From NCBI GenBank assembly GCA_002343715.1, contig DDSA01000045.1, positions 1 to 35,161 on the forward strand: a DNA stretch of 35,161 bases, given 5' to 3'. The position numbers were made by a program, and so were the translations under genes. Of the stretch, positions 16,877 through 24,429 are shown in pieces. The stretch's first letter is position 1. Each line of letters starts with the position of its first letter. Source of the DNA: Phycisphaerales bacterium UBA2402. GTDB lineage: Bacteria > Planctomycetota > Phycisphaerae > Phycisphaerales > UBA1924. The notes beneath the pieces are model-generated. The model worked only from the letters and a program-made list of their open reading frames with translations, was not told the origin of the DNA and did no database searches.

Positions 16877-17194
16877 CATGGAAATGTGGTTTTGGCGGTG
16901 CGGTGAGAGGACCGGAACCGCGCTGTTATAAGACCGTTCATCTTTGTATTCTCCCCGCGGGCAGCGCACAGCGAGAACCGCCTTTGACTGCGGTACACGC
17001 GTGGCAAGAACACCGCACCTCTCCATTCACCGGCGCGGGCAGAACAGCGGGAATTGACCGGATCTTGTGGCAAGGGCGCAAGAACTGATCCCACCGCCCG
17101 ATGTGCATCCACAGGGGCCGTCCGAAGGATGGACCCCAAACCAATCGAGCATTCATTCACACCGGGAATAGCCCACAAACAAGGAGTATCGCAG
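16877..17194. other. Intergenic region between the two paralogues
   Basis: 318 bp with no credible gene. It must carry the promoter of gene B, because a strong terminator ends gene A just before it. TTATAA near 16925-16930 and TTTGTATTCT slightly downstream are AT-rich candidates for a -10, but no convincing -35 partner is visible. The stretch before the start carries AAGGAG (17181-17186). It shows no evident similarity to the region upstream of gene A. Confidence 0.4.
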
Positions 17195-20100
17195 ATGAAC
17201 CGTTTCGCAAAGAAGATCGTTCCGTCCGTTCTTGCCCTGGCCGCGGTCGCGGGGACCGCGCTGGGCCTCAACTACCCCATTACCTGGCTCAGCATGGCGC
17301 CCACCCCGTTCGGTTCGCCCGTGCCGAACAGTTCGGTCTTTTTCCTACCCGGCGTGGGCAACGTCACCGTGACGTACTCGCTGCCGGGCACGTTCACGCA
17401 GTCCAGATTCCAGAGCGGGTTCCTCACCGCGGGCAACGTGACCAGCGGGCCGGACACGTTTCTGTGGTCCAACTACGAAGCGTTCGCGACCATCTTCACC
17501 GCCGGGCCAACCACGCAGCCCTGGCAGGTCACGTACACGTTCCCGAGCACGCTGCCGGCCGGCTCGATCTATCTGGGTGTCCACGGACTGGGACGAACGA
17601 CGAACGCCGGTGGTCTGGCTTCGGTCATCACGGTCAATCAGAACGGCACGTTCCTGGGTGATTGGCAAGGCGCGGGCGGCCCGTGGGGCGCGACGCAGTT
17701 CAGCGCCGGCCCCCCCTTCACCATGATGAACTCCGTCACCGGGGCCGGCGGGGCCGACCCCTGGTGGAACACCAAACTCGGCATCGTCCGCATCGACGAC
17801 GCGACGAACTCCGTGACGATCAACGCCAGCCAGATCGCCGGCGACGGCATCGGCCTCAACATCGGCTACTGCCCCGTGCCGGCCGGTGCATGCCCGATCG
17901 AGTGTCCGCCCAACCAGCGAACCCCGATCTGTTACGAGGCCGGTCGCGTCGACAACTTCGCGGCACCGGTGGATCCCACCACGCCCCGCCCCTTCTTCGC
18001 ATCGCTCCTGAGCACGTACGCGATCTCGAAGCCATTCGATGATGCCAGGGTCAACGCCGTCTGCGGCACGACCTTTCAGAATCTGCCCTGCGGCATCGTC
18101 TCGGCGAATCTCGAGATCAGGCTCCGCGCCGAGAACGACATCCCGCAGAACGATTCGATCTACCTCCAGTGGATGGGCAGCAACTTCGCCTGGGGATCGA
18201 ACATCAGCGCCCTTCCGGGCGCGGGCGGCACCTGGAACGCGGGCCAGACCCAGACCTTCACGCTCAACCTCGGCTCGTTGTCGGGAGGGCTCATCAACCA
18301 AATGAACAACAGCAACGCGCTCGATGTCCTGGTATCCGACGACACCACGGTCGAGTACGCCCGCCTTTCCATCACGGTGTGCCCCTGCAACGGCCCGGCA
18401 CGCGTCTACACCGTCGGCGTCGCGGACAACCTCACCCCGCCCACGGAGGCCACCAGCCGTCGCGCCCGCCTCACCGCCCTGCGCACCGTTCCTCCCTTCC
18501 TGTGGAAGGACAACGACGACAACACGCCGGATCGCGGCTGGGGCCAGACCTTCGCTAATCTCCCCGGCGGCATCGTCAAGGCCGACTTCAACATTCGCAT
18601 GAAGCCCAGTTTCGGCGGGGCCGGCAACGACGGCCTGGCCTTTGACCTCCTGAACCTGGGCGCGCCCGAGACCTTCTCCCGCGGCTTCAACATCAACACC
18701 ATCGCCCCGCCGTGGACGACCAACCCTCTCACCAACTTCTTCTTCAACCTCGGCGCAACGCTCCCCACCGCCGTGTGCGGATCCAACCTTCTCGGCAACT
18801 TCGGCGACCGCACCTTCGACGTGTACGTGCAGGACGACACCGCCGTTGATTTCGCCCGCATGCGTGTGTGGCCCTGCCCGGTCATGCGTCGGCTCACCGG
18901 CATCCCGGTCGATCTTGACGGGGCCGTGGACCTCAGCACTCGTGCCGACGGGGTGACGCTGGTCCACTACGTCCCCGCGTCCAACTCGGACGCCCTCAAC
19001 ATCGATGCGCACGGCACCGAGGGCCAACAGGTTGATTTCCCGCCCGGCGCGTTCGACGCGGTTCCCGAGGGTGTGGTCCTTTCCTTCGCGATGCTGGGCG
19101 ACTCCGATGACGACGGCGAGATCGATAGCATCACCGGCGGCATGGGCAAAGGTAAGGCCCTGCCCTCCGCGAACGGCTCCATGCGGGTCGCCCCCGGACC
19201 CAATGGCACCGGCACCTGCACCGGCCCTCGCATCCGCAACTCTCAGACCGGCGCTTCGCGTCAACTCTGCCTTTCCGAATACGAGAGCATCGATGTCCAC
19301 AGCCGTGACATCCAGAGCCTCGGTCACGCCCGCAAGGCCGGACGCGACTCACACCCCTTCACCTACATGAAGTTGCGGGATATCGCTTTCATGACCCTGC
19401 CCGACGGCTCGACCTTCGAGGGCGACACCATCGAGTTCGACAGCGATGAATCGTCTCCCCCGGTGGCCCCCGAGGTCCTGAGTCTTTCCTGGAGCACGGA
19501 GGAAGGAAGCGTGCCGGTCGCCGGCGAACTGACGCTCCTGATCGAGCGGGTCAGCGCGACCGTCAACGGCGCATCGCACACCGCGGTCGGCCCCCAGTGC
19601 ATCCTCAACACCAACCCCGGCAGCGTGACGCTGAGCAACATCGGCGACAGTGGCGAGGACGGCGTGGAGTTTACCCTGGGCGAAGCGGAGTCCTTCGGCA
19701 CCACCGTCTCACCCAACTGCGGCGGGGATGAATCGGCCCCGTGCGGGGTTGAACTCAGCCTCGAACTGACCGCGACCGGTCGGCTCTCCGACGGTACAAC
19801 GAGCGATGTCGCCCGGGTGCGCACTTCCGGCCGGATCAGCAGTTTCTTCGACATTTGGACAGAGTTCCCTTCCAACCCTGGCACGCCCGACCCCCTCGGC
19901 GCGACCGCGCTGGTTCTGGATGCGAGCGGCCTGCCCGTGGGAGAACTGCACTTCGGCGATTCCGGTACTCCGTCCCTCCGCTGCACGACCGGCCCGCAGA
20001 TTCAGAAGGTCAGAGAAGTGGCGGATCGCACGGCGTCCGGAGGCCCCGGGGTCGGCGTCACGCTGGAGTTCGAGTCCGATGTCGAGTTCAACGTCCCCGG

Positions 20101-20434
20101 CGTGCCCCCCCTGACGGGCCGGTCGGTCGAACTGCGGCCCCGCGTCGTTGCCGGCACGATGCCGCCCGTAGTCCAATCACTCACATCGGTACGGCTGACC
20201 GGCACGGGCATGGCCGAGATCGACCTGACAGGCCAGACCATCGTCCCCGTCGGCTCGGGCGTCCCCTGCCCCGCCGACTTCAACCAGGACGGCGGCATCG
20301 ACGGTGCCGATGTGGACGCCTTCTACCAGGCGTGGGAGGCGGGTGATGCCACCGCCGATGTCAACGCCGACGGCGGCATCGACGGCAGCGATGTCGAGAC
20401 CTTCTTCGAGGCCTGGGAGAACGGCGGCTGCTAA
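17195..20434 (+). CDS. Secreted multi-module protein B with extra N-terminal domain and GC-type dockerin tail
   Basis: A 1079-residue tandem paralogue of the gene at 14150. The signal peptide is MNRFAKKIVPSVLALAAVAG with TALG following. Residues ~25-240 form a domain absent from protein A, rich in aromatic and small polar residues (NVTVTYSLPGTFTQSRFQSG, WQVTYTFPSTLPAGSIYLGV) and probably an all-beta fold. From C246 onward it follows protein A: two homologous modules (VCGTTFQNLPCGIVSANLE and WGQTFANLPGGIVKADFN), the central CILNTNPGSVTLSN region, and a dockerin-like tail at 1025-1079 ending ENGGC. Several cysteine pairs are conserved between A and B, suggesting disulfides outside the cytoplasm. 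The start is fixed by AAGGAG 8 bases before the ATG. Function unknown; a cell-surface or extracellular structural or binding role is inferred from export and the tail. Confidence 0.9.
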   Translation: MNRFAKKIVPSVLALAAVAGTALGLNYPITWLSMAPTPFGSPVPNSSVFFLPGVGNVTVTYSLPGTFTQSRFQSGFLTAGNVTSGPDTFLWSNYEAFATIFTAGPTTQPWQVTYTFPSTLPAGSIYLGVHGLGRTTNAGGLASVITVNQNGTFLGDWQGAGGPWGATQFSAGPPFTMMNSVTGAGGADPWWNTKLGIVRIDDATNSVTINASQIAGDGIGLNIGYCPVPAGACPIECPPNQRTPICYEAGRVDNFAAPVDPTTPRPFFASLLSTYAISKPFDDARVNAVCGTTFQNLPCGIVSANLEIRLRAENDIPQNDSIYLQWMGSNFAWGSNISALPGAGGTWNAGQTQTFTLNLGSLSGGLINQMNNSNALDVLVSDDTTVEYARLSITVCPCNGPARVYTVGVADNLTPPTEATSRRARLTALRTVPPFLWKDNDDNTPDRGWGQTFANLPGGIVKADFNIRMKPSFGGAGNDGLAFDLLNLGAPETFSRGFNINTIAPPWTTNPLTNFFFNLGATLPTAVCGSNLLGNFGDRTFDVYVQDDTAVDFARMRVWPCPVMRRLTGIPVDLDGAVDLSTRADGVTLVHYVPASNSDALNIDAHGTEGQQVDFPPGAFDAVPEGVVLSFAMLGDSDDDGEIDSITGGMGKGKALPSANGSMRVAPGPNGTGTCTGPRIRNSQTGASRQLCLSEYESIDVHSRDIQSLGHARKAGRDSHPFTYMKLRDIAFMTLPDGSTFEGDTIEFDSDESSPPVAPEVLSLSWSTEEGSVPVAGELTLLIERVSATVNGASHTAVGPQCILNTNPGSVTLSNIGDSGEDGVEFTLGEAESFGTTVSPNCGGDESAPCGVELSLELTATGRLSDGTTSDVARVRTSGRISSFFDIWTEFPSNPGTPDPLGATALVLDASGLPVGELHFGDSGTPSLRCTTGPQIQKVREVADRTASGGPGVGVTLEFESDVEFNVPGVPPLTGRSVELRPRVVAGTMPPVVQSLTSVRLTGTGMAEIDLTGQTIVPVGSGVPCPADFNQDGGIDGADVDAFYQAWEAGDATADVNADGGIDGSDVETFFEAWENGGC

Positions 20435-20518
20435 CAAGAAATCCCCTCGCGGCGAAGGCTCGCTATCTTCCCCGCTCCTACCCCTCTTCCACGCCCCGGC
20501 CCGCGCCGGGGCGTTTTT
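20186..20518 (+). repeat. 333-bp 3' module, copy 2
   Basis: Gap-free counterpart of 16544-16876. It covers the last ~83 codons of gene B (the dockerin tail and the preceding VRLTGTGMAEIDLTGQ segment), the stop codon, the 3' UTR and the terminator. Confidence 0.85.
20492..20518 (+). terminator. Rho-independent terminator of dockerin-type gene B
   Basis: Same perfect 9-bp stem and CCGC loop as at 16850-16871, followed by five T. The convergent HEAT-repeat lipoprotein gene ends 18 bp further on. Confidence 0.92.
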
Positions 20519-20536
20519 CTTGGACACCCACCCGTG

Positions 20537-21328
20537 TCACGGTCCGACCGGCTTCATCCCCGCCGGGATGCTCGAAATCTCGTTGGGCGGCGGGGGCACG
20601 AAGGGAATGTGTTCATACCATCTCTTCGCCCGATTGAACACCGGGTACATGAAGACACCCCCCGCGGCAAAGGTCTGCTTTTCGTCTTTGTTCCAGCGTG
20701 CCCAGGAGCCGCGGTCGAAGCCGAAGTCCTGACCCGTGAGCGTGGAAAGCGAGGACCGTGTCGTGTGGTTGATCGAGAGGTTCTCATCGTCGAGGCTGGT
20801 GATGAGTTGCTCAACCACACGGGGTTGACGGTACTGCCCCAAGGCCGTGGCGGCCTGGGCGCGAACGGCGGGTTCGTCCTCCTTGGCCGGATCGATGGCT
20901 TCGATGAGCGCGGCCACAGCGACCGGATTGTGAAGCCGTTGCAGACCGCGGGCGGCTTCGATCCGGACGCTGGGATCGGTGTCCTTGAGACGCTCGGCGA
21001 TGAGGGGCACGTGATCGGGATTCCCGTGGTTGGCCAGGCCCCGGATCGCCGCCCCCCGGACGCCGGGATCCGCATCCTTGATGTTGTCCTCGAAAAGTCG
21101 GATATACACGGGCTGACCGGCGAAGGACGCGTTGGCCAGGAGCATGGTCCCGCGGTATCGATTCTCGGGGTCGTAGGGATCGATGGCCCAACGCGCGGCT
21201 TCTTCGGGCGCGGGCGGCGACCAGAGATCGAAGATGCTCTTGGCGCCGGGCTGGAGGTCCGACAGGCAACCTGCAAGAGGACCGAGAAGGGCCGCGGCAA
21301 CCACCGCGCGTTTCAAGCCTGGGTGCAT
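20537..21328 (-). CDS. HEAT-repeat lipoprotein
   Basis: A 263-residue lipoprotein. The signal MHPGLKRAVVAAALLGPLAG precedes the lipidated C21 (lipobox LAGC). The middle third holds HEAT-like helical repeats (DPGVRGAAIRGLANHG, DPSVRIEAARGLQRLHNP, EPAVRAQAATALGQYRQP), which normally form a protein-protein interaction surface. The end (SWARWNKDEKQTFAAGGVF, PVFNRAKRWYEHIPFVPPPP) is conserved-looking but unrecognised. The ATG at 21328 gives the signal peptide; an upstream in-frame extension would run into the divergent gene. TACCAT lies 6 bases before the ATG and there is no Shine-Dalgarno. The divergent lipoprotein gene starts only 22 bp away. The role is probably an envelope scaffold. Confidence 0.87.
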   Translation of the reverse strand: MHPGLKRAVVAAALLGPLAGCLSDLQPGAKSIFDLWSPPAPEEAARWAIDPYDPENRYRGTMLLANASFAGQPVYIRLFEDNIKDADPGVRGAAIRGLANHGNPDHVPLIAERLKDTDPSVRIEAARGLQRLHNPVAVAALIEAIDPAKEDEPAVRAQAATALGQYRQPRVVEQLITSLDDENLSINHTTRSSLSTLTGQDFGFDRGSWARWNKDEKQTFAAGGVFMYPVFNRAKRWYEHIPFVPPPPNEISSIPAGMKPVGP

Positions 21329-21334
21329 GGGCCG

Positions 21335-21340
21335 ATGGTA
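21335..21340 (-). promoter_or_regulatory. -10-like TACCAT of the HEAT lipoprotein
   Basis: On the minus strand TACCAT is followed by 6 bases and the ATG at 21328. It shares bases 21339-21340 with the plus-strand element of the divergent gene, so the two promoters physically overlap. Confidence 0.5.
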
Positions 21341-21344
21341 CCCT
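21339..21344 (+). promoter_or_regulatory. -10-like TACCCT of the 21351 lipoprotein
   Basis: TACCCT is followed by 6 bases and the GTG at 21351, with no Shine-Dalgarno. It overlaps the minus-strand TACCAT element by two bases. Confidence 0.5.
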
Positions 21345-21350
21345 CCCGGC

Positions 21351-22055
21351 GTGAGCCTCCGCCACTGCACCGTCTGCTCCGCGTGGATCGCCGTGATGAT
21401 CGGGTCGGGCTGCGCGAGCCGCAGCACCGCCACCGCACCTGTCGAGCCGGGGGTCCTGCTCCGTGCCGACGATGTCTACGCGCCCGGGCGTGCGGTGCGA
21501 GAGTTCAACGGCGGCCGGGGTGGTCGGGAGACTCAGCGTCGCGTGACAGGGGAACCGGACGAGTCCGGTGCGTGGGAACTGCAGATCCTGTCCGGCATGA
21601 GCGGCGAGTTGAAGCCGGTTCGCTCATTGATCCTCGCCCGGGCCGAGGATGGGGGTGTGCTACTCCTGCGCCTGCGCGATGAGGCTGAAGGAACAGTGAT
21701 GGTGTTCACTCCTCCGCTGGCGCTTCTACCGCCAAAGTTGGAATCGGGCGGAGTGTTCGAGGGACGCGCAAAGGCCGAGGTGGTCCGAATACGTGATCGC
21801 ACGATCGCCGACCGGGGTACCGCCCTATCACATGCCGAGATCGTGGCTGATGAATCCGGTACGCCGGGAAGGATCGCCTGGAAGAGCAGTTTGGTGTTTA
21901 CACTCTCCGTCGCGAGCATCACGCGAGAGATGGTCCAGTCCGTGGAGCCGGGCGCGGGGGTGATCGCCGAGCAGAACAGCCTTCGCGTGAAAGCGGGACC
22001 GTTCACTGTTCGATCTGCGGACGAAACGTGGACCGTGGTACGCGGCGATCAGTGA
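21351..22055 (+). CDS. Putative lipoprotein of unknown function
   Basis: A 234-residue protein starting at GTG 21351, chosen because it yields a lipoprotein signal (MSLRHCTVCSAWIAVMIGSG followed by C21). The mature part has several extended, probably beta-rich segments (AWELQILSGMSGELKPVRSL, DEAEGTVMVFTPPLALLPPK) and ends with TVRSADETWTVVRGDQ. I recognise no family. It is divergently transcribed from the HEAT lipoprotein, with 22 bp between the start codons, so the two envelope lipoproteins may be co-regulated. The stop overlaps the last 7 bp of the convergent gene at 22049. The open frame continues upstream but overlaps the opposite gene, so a longer form is unlikely. Confidence 0.7.
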   Translation: MSLRHCTVCSAWIAVMIGSGCASRSTATAPVEPGVLLRADDVYAPGRAVREFNGGRGGRETQRRVTGEPDESGAWELQILSGMSGELKPVRSLILARAEDGGVLLLRLRDEAEGTVMVFTPPLALLPPKLESGGVFEGRAKAEVVRIRDRTIADRGTALSHAEIVADESGTPGRIAWKSSLVFTLSVASITREMVQSVEPGAGVIAEQNSLRVKAGPFTVRSADETWTVVRGDQ

Positions 22056-23017
22056 CCGCCGTGCGAATCCGCCGCCTTGTCCTTGGTCGGTTTTTTGGCC
22101 GGCGGTTTCTTCGTTGCCCCGGACTTCTTTTTCGCGTCATCATGACCCGCGCTGTGGCCGCCGGCTCCGTGTCCGCTACTCGGGGAATGTGAATCATCAG
22201 GGGCGGGTGGTTTGGGCAGCGCGGCATGGGTGAAGTCGAAGGCCGGCGCCACTCTGGCGGGCACCGGTGCCCCCCGCACAAAGGCGAGGTAGCCGCAGGC
22301 CGCCGCACCGAGCAGGAGGCTGTACGCGGCGAAGAGACTCACGGTCGTTCGCGTGCTCTTCGGGAGCCGCGCGATCGGTCGGCCCAAAGGCTCGATCAAC
22401 AGATTGACAGCGGCACACGCAACACGACCGACCCGCGCCCCCAACTTCTTCAGCCCCGCGATCAAGGAAAGTCCGCGTGGGCTCGTGGCATGGTTGCCGA
22501 CAGGCTTGCGGGATTCGGCTTGCGCCAGCACATTGGAATTGCTCGATGGCGACTGGCCCGCCGGCTCTGCGTCTGCCGTCTGGCGCGTTGTACCGCATCC
22601 GATGTCCGGTGTGACCGGTGTTGACGAGATACCGGTCCCGCCGGATCGCACGAACTCAGCGTCCGTTGGAGTGCCTGCCGCGGAGCGCTCTTTGCTGTGG
22701 CTGGTTGCTCGCTCATCGATCACCGGAGCATCGGTCCCCGGAACCTCCTGAGGACTTGATCCTGGGTCCGTCCATGTTCGGGATGAGCCATCCTGAGCGG
22801 AGACTGACGTTGCTGCGGAGGAATCCAACTCCTTCGTCAGCGCATCCAACGATGAGCCGGCGGACGCGGCGGAAGTTTCGATCGCCATTACCACGGCTTG
22901 GTTTGTGGCGTCCTCCAGCTCCGTCAGGAGCGAGTCGAGTTTCGAACTGACACACTCCGCGGCATTCGGCCGGGATGCCTCGGAAGTCTCGGGGAGATGT
23001 TCGGCTTGGTCGGGCAT
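22049..23017 (-). CDS. Single-pass membrane protein with His/Lys-rich tail, unknown function
   Basis: A 322-residue protein. Residues 1-~190 are Ser/Thr/Glu-rich and probably disordered (MPDQAEHLPETSEASRPN at the start). One membrane helix lies at about 226-247 (VSLFAAYSLLLGAAACGYLA). The 75-residue tail is Pro-rich, then His/Gly-rich (HSPSSGHGAGGHSAGH), then Lys/Pro-rich (KKPPAKKPTKDKAADSHGGH). The tail could bind metal, nucleic acid or acidic polymer, but nothing in it is diagnostic. The ATG at 23017 is taken as the start; no Shine-Dalgarno or TANNNT box is evident. It is divergent from rsmE (142 bp between starts), and its stop overlaps the preceding lipoprotein gene by 7 bp. Confidence 0.72.
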   Translation of the reverse strand: MPDQAEHLPETSEASRPNAAECVSSKLDSLLTELEDATNQAVVMAIETSAASAGSSLDALTKELDSSAATSVSAQDGSSRTWTDPGSSPQEVPGTDAPVIDERATSHSKERSAAGTPTDAEFVRSGGTGISSTPVTPDIGCGTTRQTADAEPAGQSPSSNSNVLAQAESRKPVGNHATSPRGLSLIAGLKKLGARVGRVACAAVNLLIEPLGRPIARLPKSTRTTVSLFAAYSLLLGAAACGYLAFVRGAPVPARVAPAFDFTHAALPKPPAPDDSHSPSSGHGAGGHSAGHDDAKKKSGATKKPPAKKPTKDKAADSHGGH

Positions 23018-23148
23018 GGAGGATCGTGACTGTCGGGAGTAGTTTCGGTTCGCACGCTCGATGTATGGAGGCCGCGGGACCAGCTCCGGTTGTCCGGTGC
23101 CCGCGTATTCGGCGTGTTTTGACGCGCTCCCCTGCCTGGAGCGGCGGA

Positions 23149-23154
23149 TAATCT
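23149..23154 (+). promoter_or_regulatory. -10-like TAATCT, 5 bases before the rsmE GTG
   Basis: TAATCT, then GCTTC, then GTG at 23160. This is the same hexamer and spacing as before ogt (23919). It supports the GTG as a leaderless start over the ATG two codons later. Confidence 0.5.
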
Positions 23155-23159
23155 GCTTC

Positions 23160-23885
23160 GTGAGCATGCACCTGATGCACCTGCCGGAGTGGCCCGACTC
23201 GCCGGGTTCGATATTCAGCATCGACGGCGAGGAGGCTCACCACGCGCTGCGCGTGCGTCGTTTAGGCGTCGGCGATATCGTGCGGGCGTGCGACGGGAAC
23301 GGACACCTGATGATCGGTGAGATCGCCGCCACGCGTCGAGGACGAGGTGGCTCGTGGGAACTGGATCTCAGGGTGCTTGAAACCCGTGTGATTCCGCGGC
23401 CGAACCCGGCGGTCCACATCGTTTCCGCCGCGCCCAAGGGGGATCGGCTGGGAGAGATGATCGAAGGTCTGTCACAAGTCGGAGCCGCATCGTGGCGGCC
23501 GCTGTTCAGCGAGCGGACCGTGGTGGAGCCGAGCGACACAAAGTTGGAACGTTTGCAGCGGATCGCACTGGAAAGCATGAAGCAGTGCGGTCGGACGCAT
23601 CGGCTCGACATCCTCCCTCCCGTCGGGCTGTCCGAAGCGTTGATGTTGCCCGGGGCCATCATCGCGGATTCCTCCGGCGAGACGTGGGGACGGTTGCCGG
23701 CACAGGACAACGGGCAGACTCTGACGATCCTGGTCGGGCCGGAGGGGGGTTGGACGGATGCGGAACTCGCGGAAGCACTGAGCTCGAGCGTTCCCGCGGC
23801 TTGCTTCGGCATCCACACGATGAGAATCGAAACCGCGGCCGTGGTGGCGGCGGGGATCGTGATGCACCTGAGTGCCCGGTCATGA
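23160..23885 (+). CDS. rsmE: 16S rRNA (uracil-1498-N3)-methyltransferase
   Basis: A 241-residue SPOUT-class methyltransferase that methylates U1498 in the decoding region of 16S rRNA with S-adenosylmethionine. The N-terminal PUA-like part contains GEEAHHALRVRRLGVGDIV. The knotted SAM-binding part contains LVGPEGGWTDAEL and MRIETAAVVAAGI, both diagnostic of RsmE, as well as ESMKQCGRTHRLDI. The size is normal. The GTG at 23160 is preferred because a TAATCT box precedes it by 5 bases. The ATGs at 23166 and 23175 are also in frame and would drop two to five residues. Its stop overlaps an ATG at 23882 that is in frame with ogt, an alternative coupled start for that gene. Confidence 0.94.
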   Translation: MSMHLMHLPEWPDSPGSIFSIDGEEAHHALRVRRLGVGDIVRACDGNGHLMIGEIAATRRGRGGSWELDLRVLETRVIPRPNPAVHIVSAAPKGDRLGEMIEGLSQVGAASWRPLFSERTVVEPSDTKLERLQRIALESMKQCGRTHRLDILPPVGLSEALMLPGAIIADSSGETWGRLPAQDNGQTLTILVGPEGGWTDAELAEALSSSVPAACFGIHTMRIETAAVVAAGIVMHLSARS

Positions 23886-23918
23886 ACGGGCCGATAGGCT
23901 TGCCTCAACCTTGCGCGC

Positions 23919-23924
23919 TAATCT
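23919..23924 (+). promoter_or_regulatory. -10-like TAATCT, 5 bases before the ogt ATG
   Basis: TAATCT, then CTGGC, then ATG at 23930, with no Shine-Dalgarno. It matches the arrangement before rsmE and sctJ, including a similar spacer (CTGGC/GTGGC). Confidence 0.5.
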
Positions 23925-23929
23925 CTGGC

Positions 23930-24418
23930 ATGGGCGAAGCCAGTCTTGTGGTGGAGAGTCCGCTCGGCCCCCTTCTGCTGAGATCGACGGACGAGGGCGC
24001 GACGGCGTTGCTGTTTGATGCTCCACGGGGCGTGGCCCAGGAAGGTTCGAGCGCCGCACGCGGACACATCAACCGACTGGCCCGCGAGGTCCGGGCGTAT
24101 TTCGCCCGCGAGTTACGGAACTTTGAGACCCCGCTCGCACCACGGGGGACGGAGTTTCAACAGCGGGTTTGGAACGAGTTGCTGCGGATACCGCTGGGCG
24201 AAACGATCACGTACGGCGAGCTGGCCCGGCGCATCGGCAACCCCGCGGCAAGCCGGGCTGTGGGGGCAGCCAACGGCGCGAACCAACTGGCGATCGTGGT
24301 CCCCTGCCACCGTGTCATTCACAGCGGAGGTCGGTTGCACGGCTACGCGGGCGGGGTTGATCGCAAGGCGCGGCTGCTGGAGCACGAGCGGGCGATGGCC
24401 CCGCTGTACGCGTGTTGA
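23930..24418 (+). CDS. ogt: Methylated-DNA--protein-cysteine methyltransferase
   Basis: A 162-residue suicide DNA-repair protein that transfers the methyl group of O6-methylguanine to its own cysteine. The active-site motif VPCHRVI carries the acceptor Cys at residue 126. Upstream are GTEFQQRVWNELLRIPLGET and ITYGELARRIGNP (the DNA-binding helix-turn-helix) and SRAVGAANGANQLAI (arginine finger). The N-terminus (VVESPLGPLLLRS) is the usual small ribonuclease-like domain. The ATG at 23930 is chosen because a TAATCT box sits 5 bases before it and it gives the normal N-terminus. An ATG at 23882 overlapping the rsmE stop would add 16 residues. No AraC-type Ada domain is fused, so this is the constitutive-type enzyme. 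Confidence 0.95.
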   Translation: MGEASLVVESPLGPLLLRSTDEGATALLFDAPRGVAQEGSSAARGHINRLAREVRAYFARELRNFETPLAPRGTEFQQRVWNELLRIPLGETITYGELARRIGNPAASRAVGAANGANQLAIVVPCHRVIHSGGRLHGYAGGVDRKARLLEHERAMAPLYAC

Positions 24419-24429
24419 ACGCCCATCCG

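Noticed and set aside
17345..19327. Long minus-strand frame opposite dockerin-type gene B
   Set aside because: The plus-strand gene is supported by signal peptide, paralogy and RBS. The antisense frame mirrors its codon bias, and a similar one exists opposite paralogue A.
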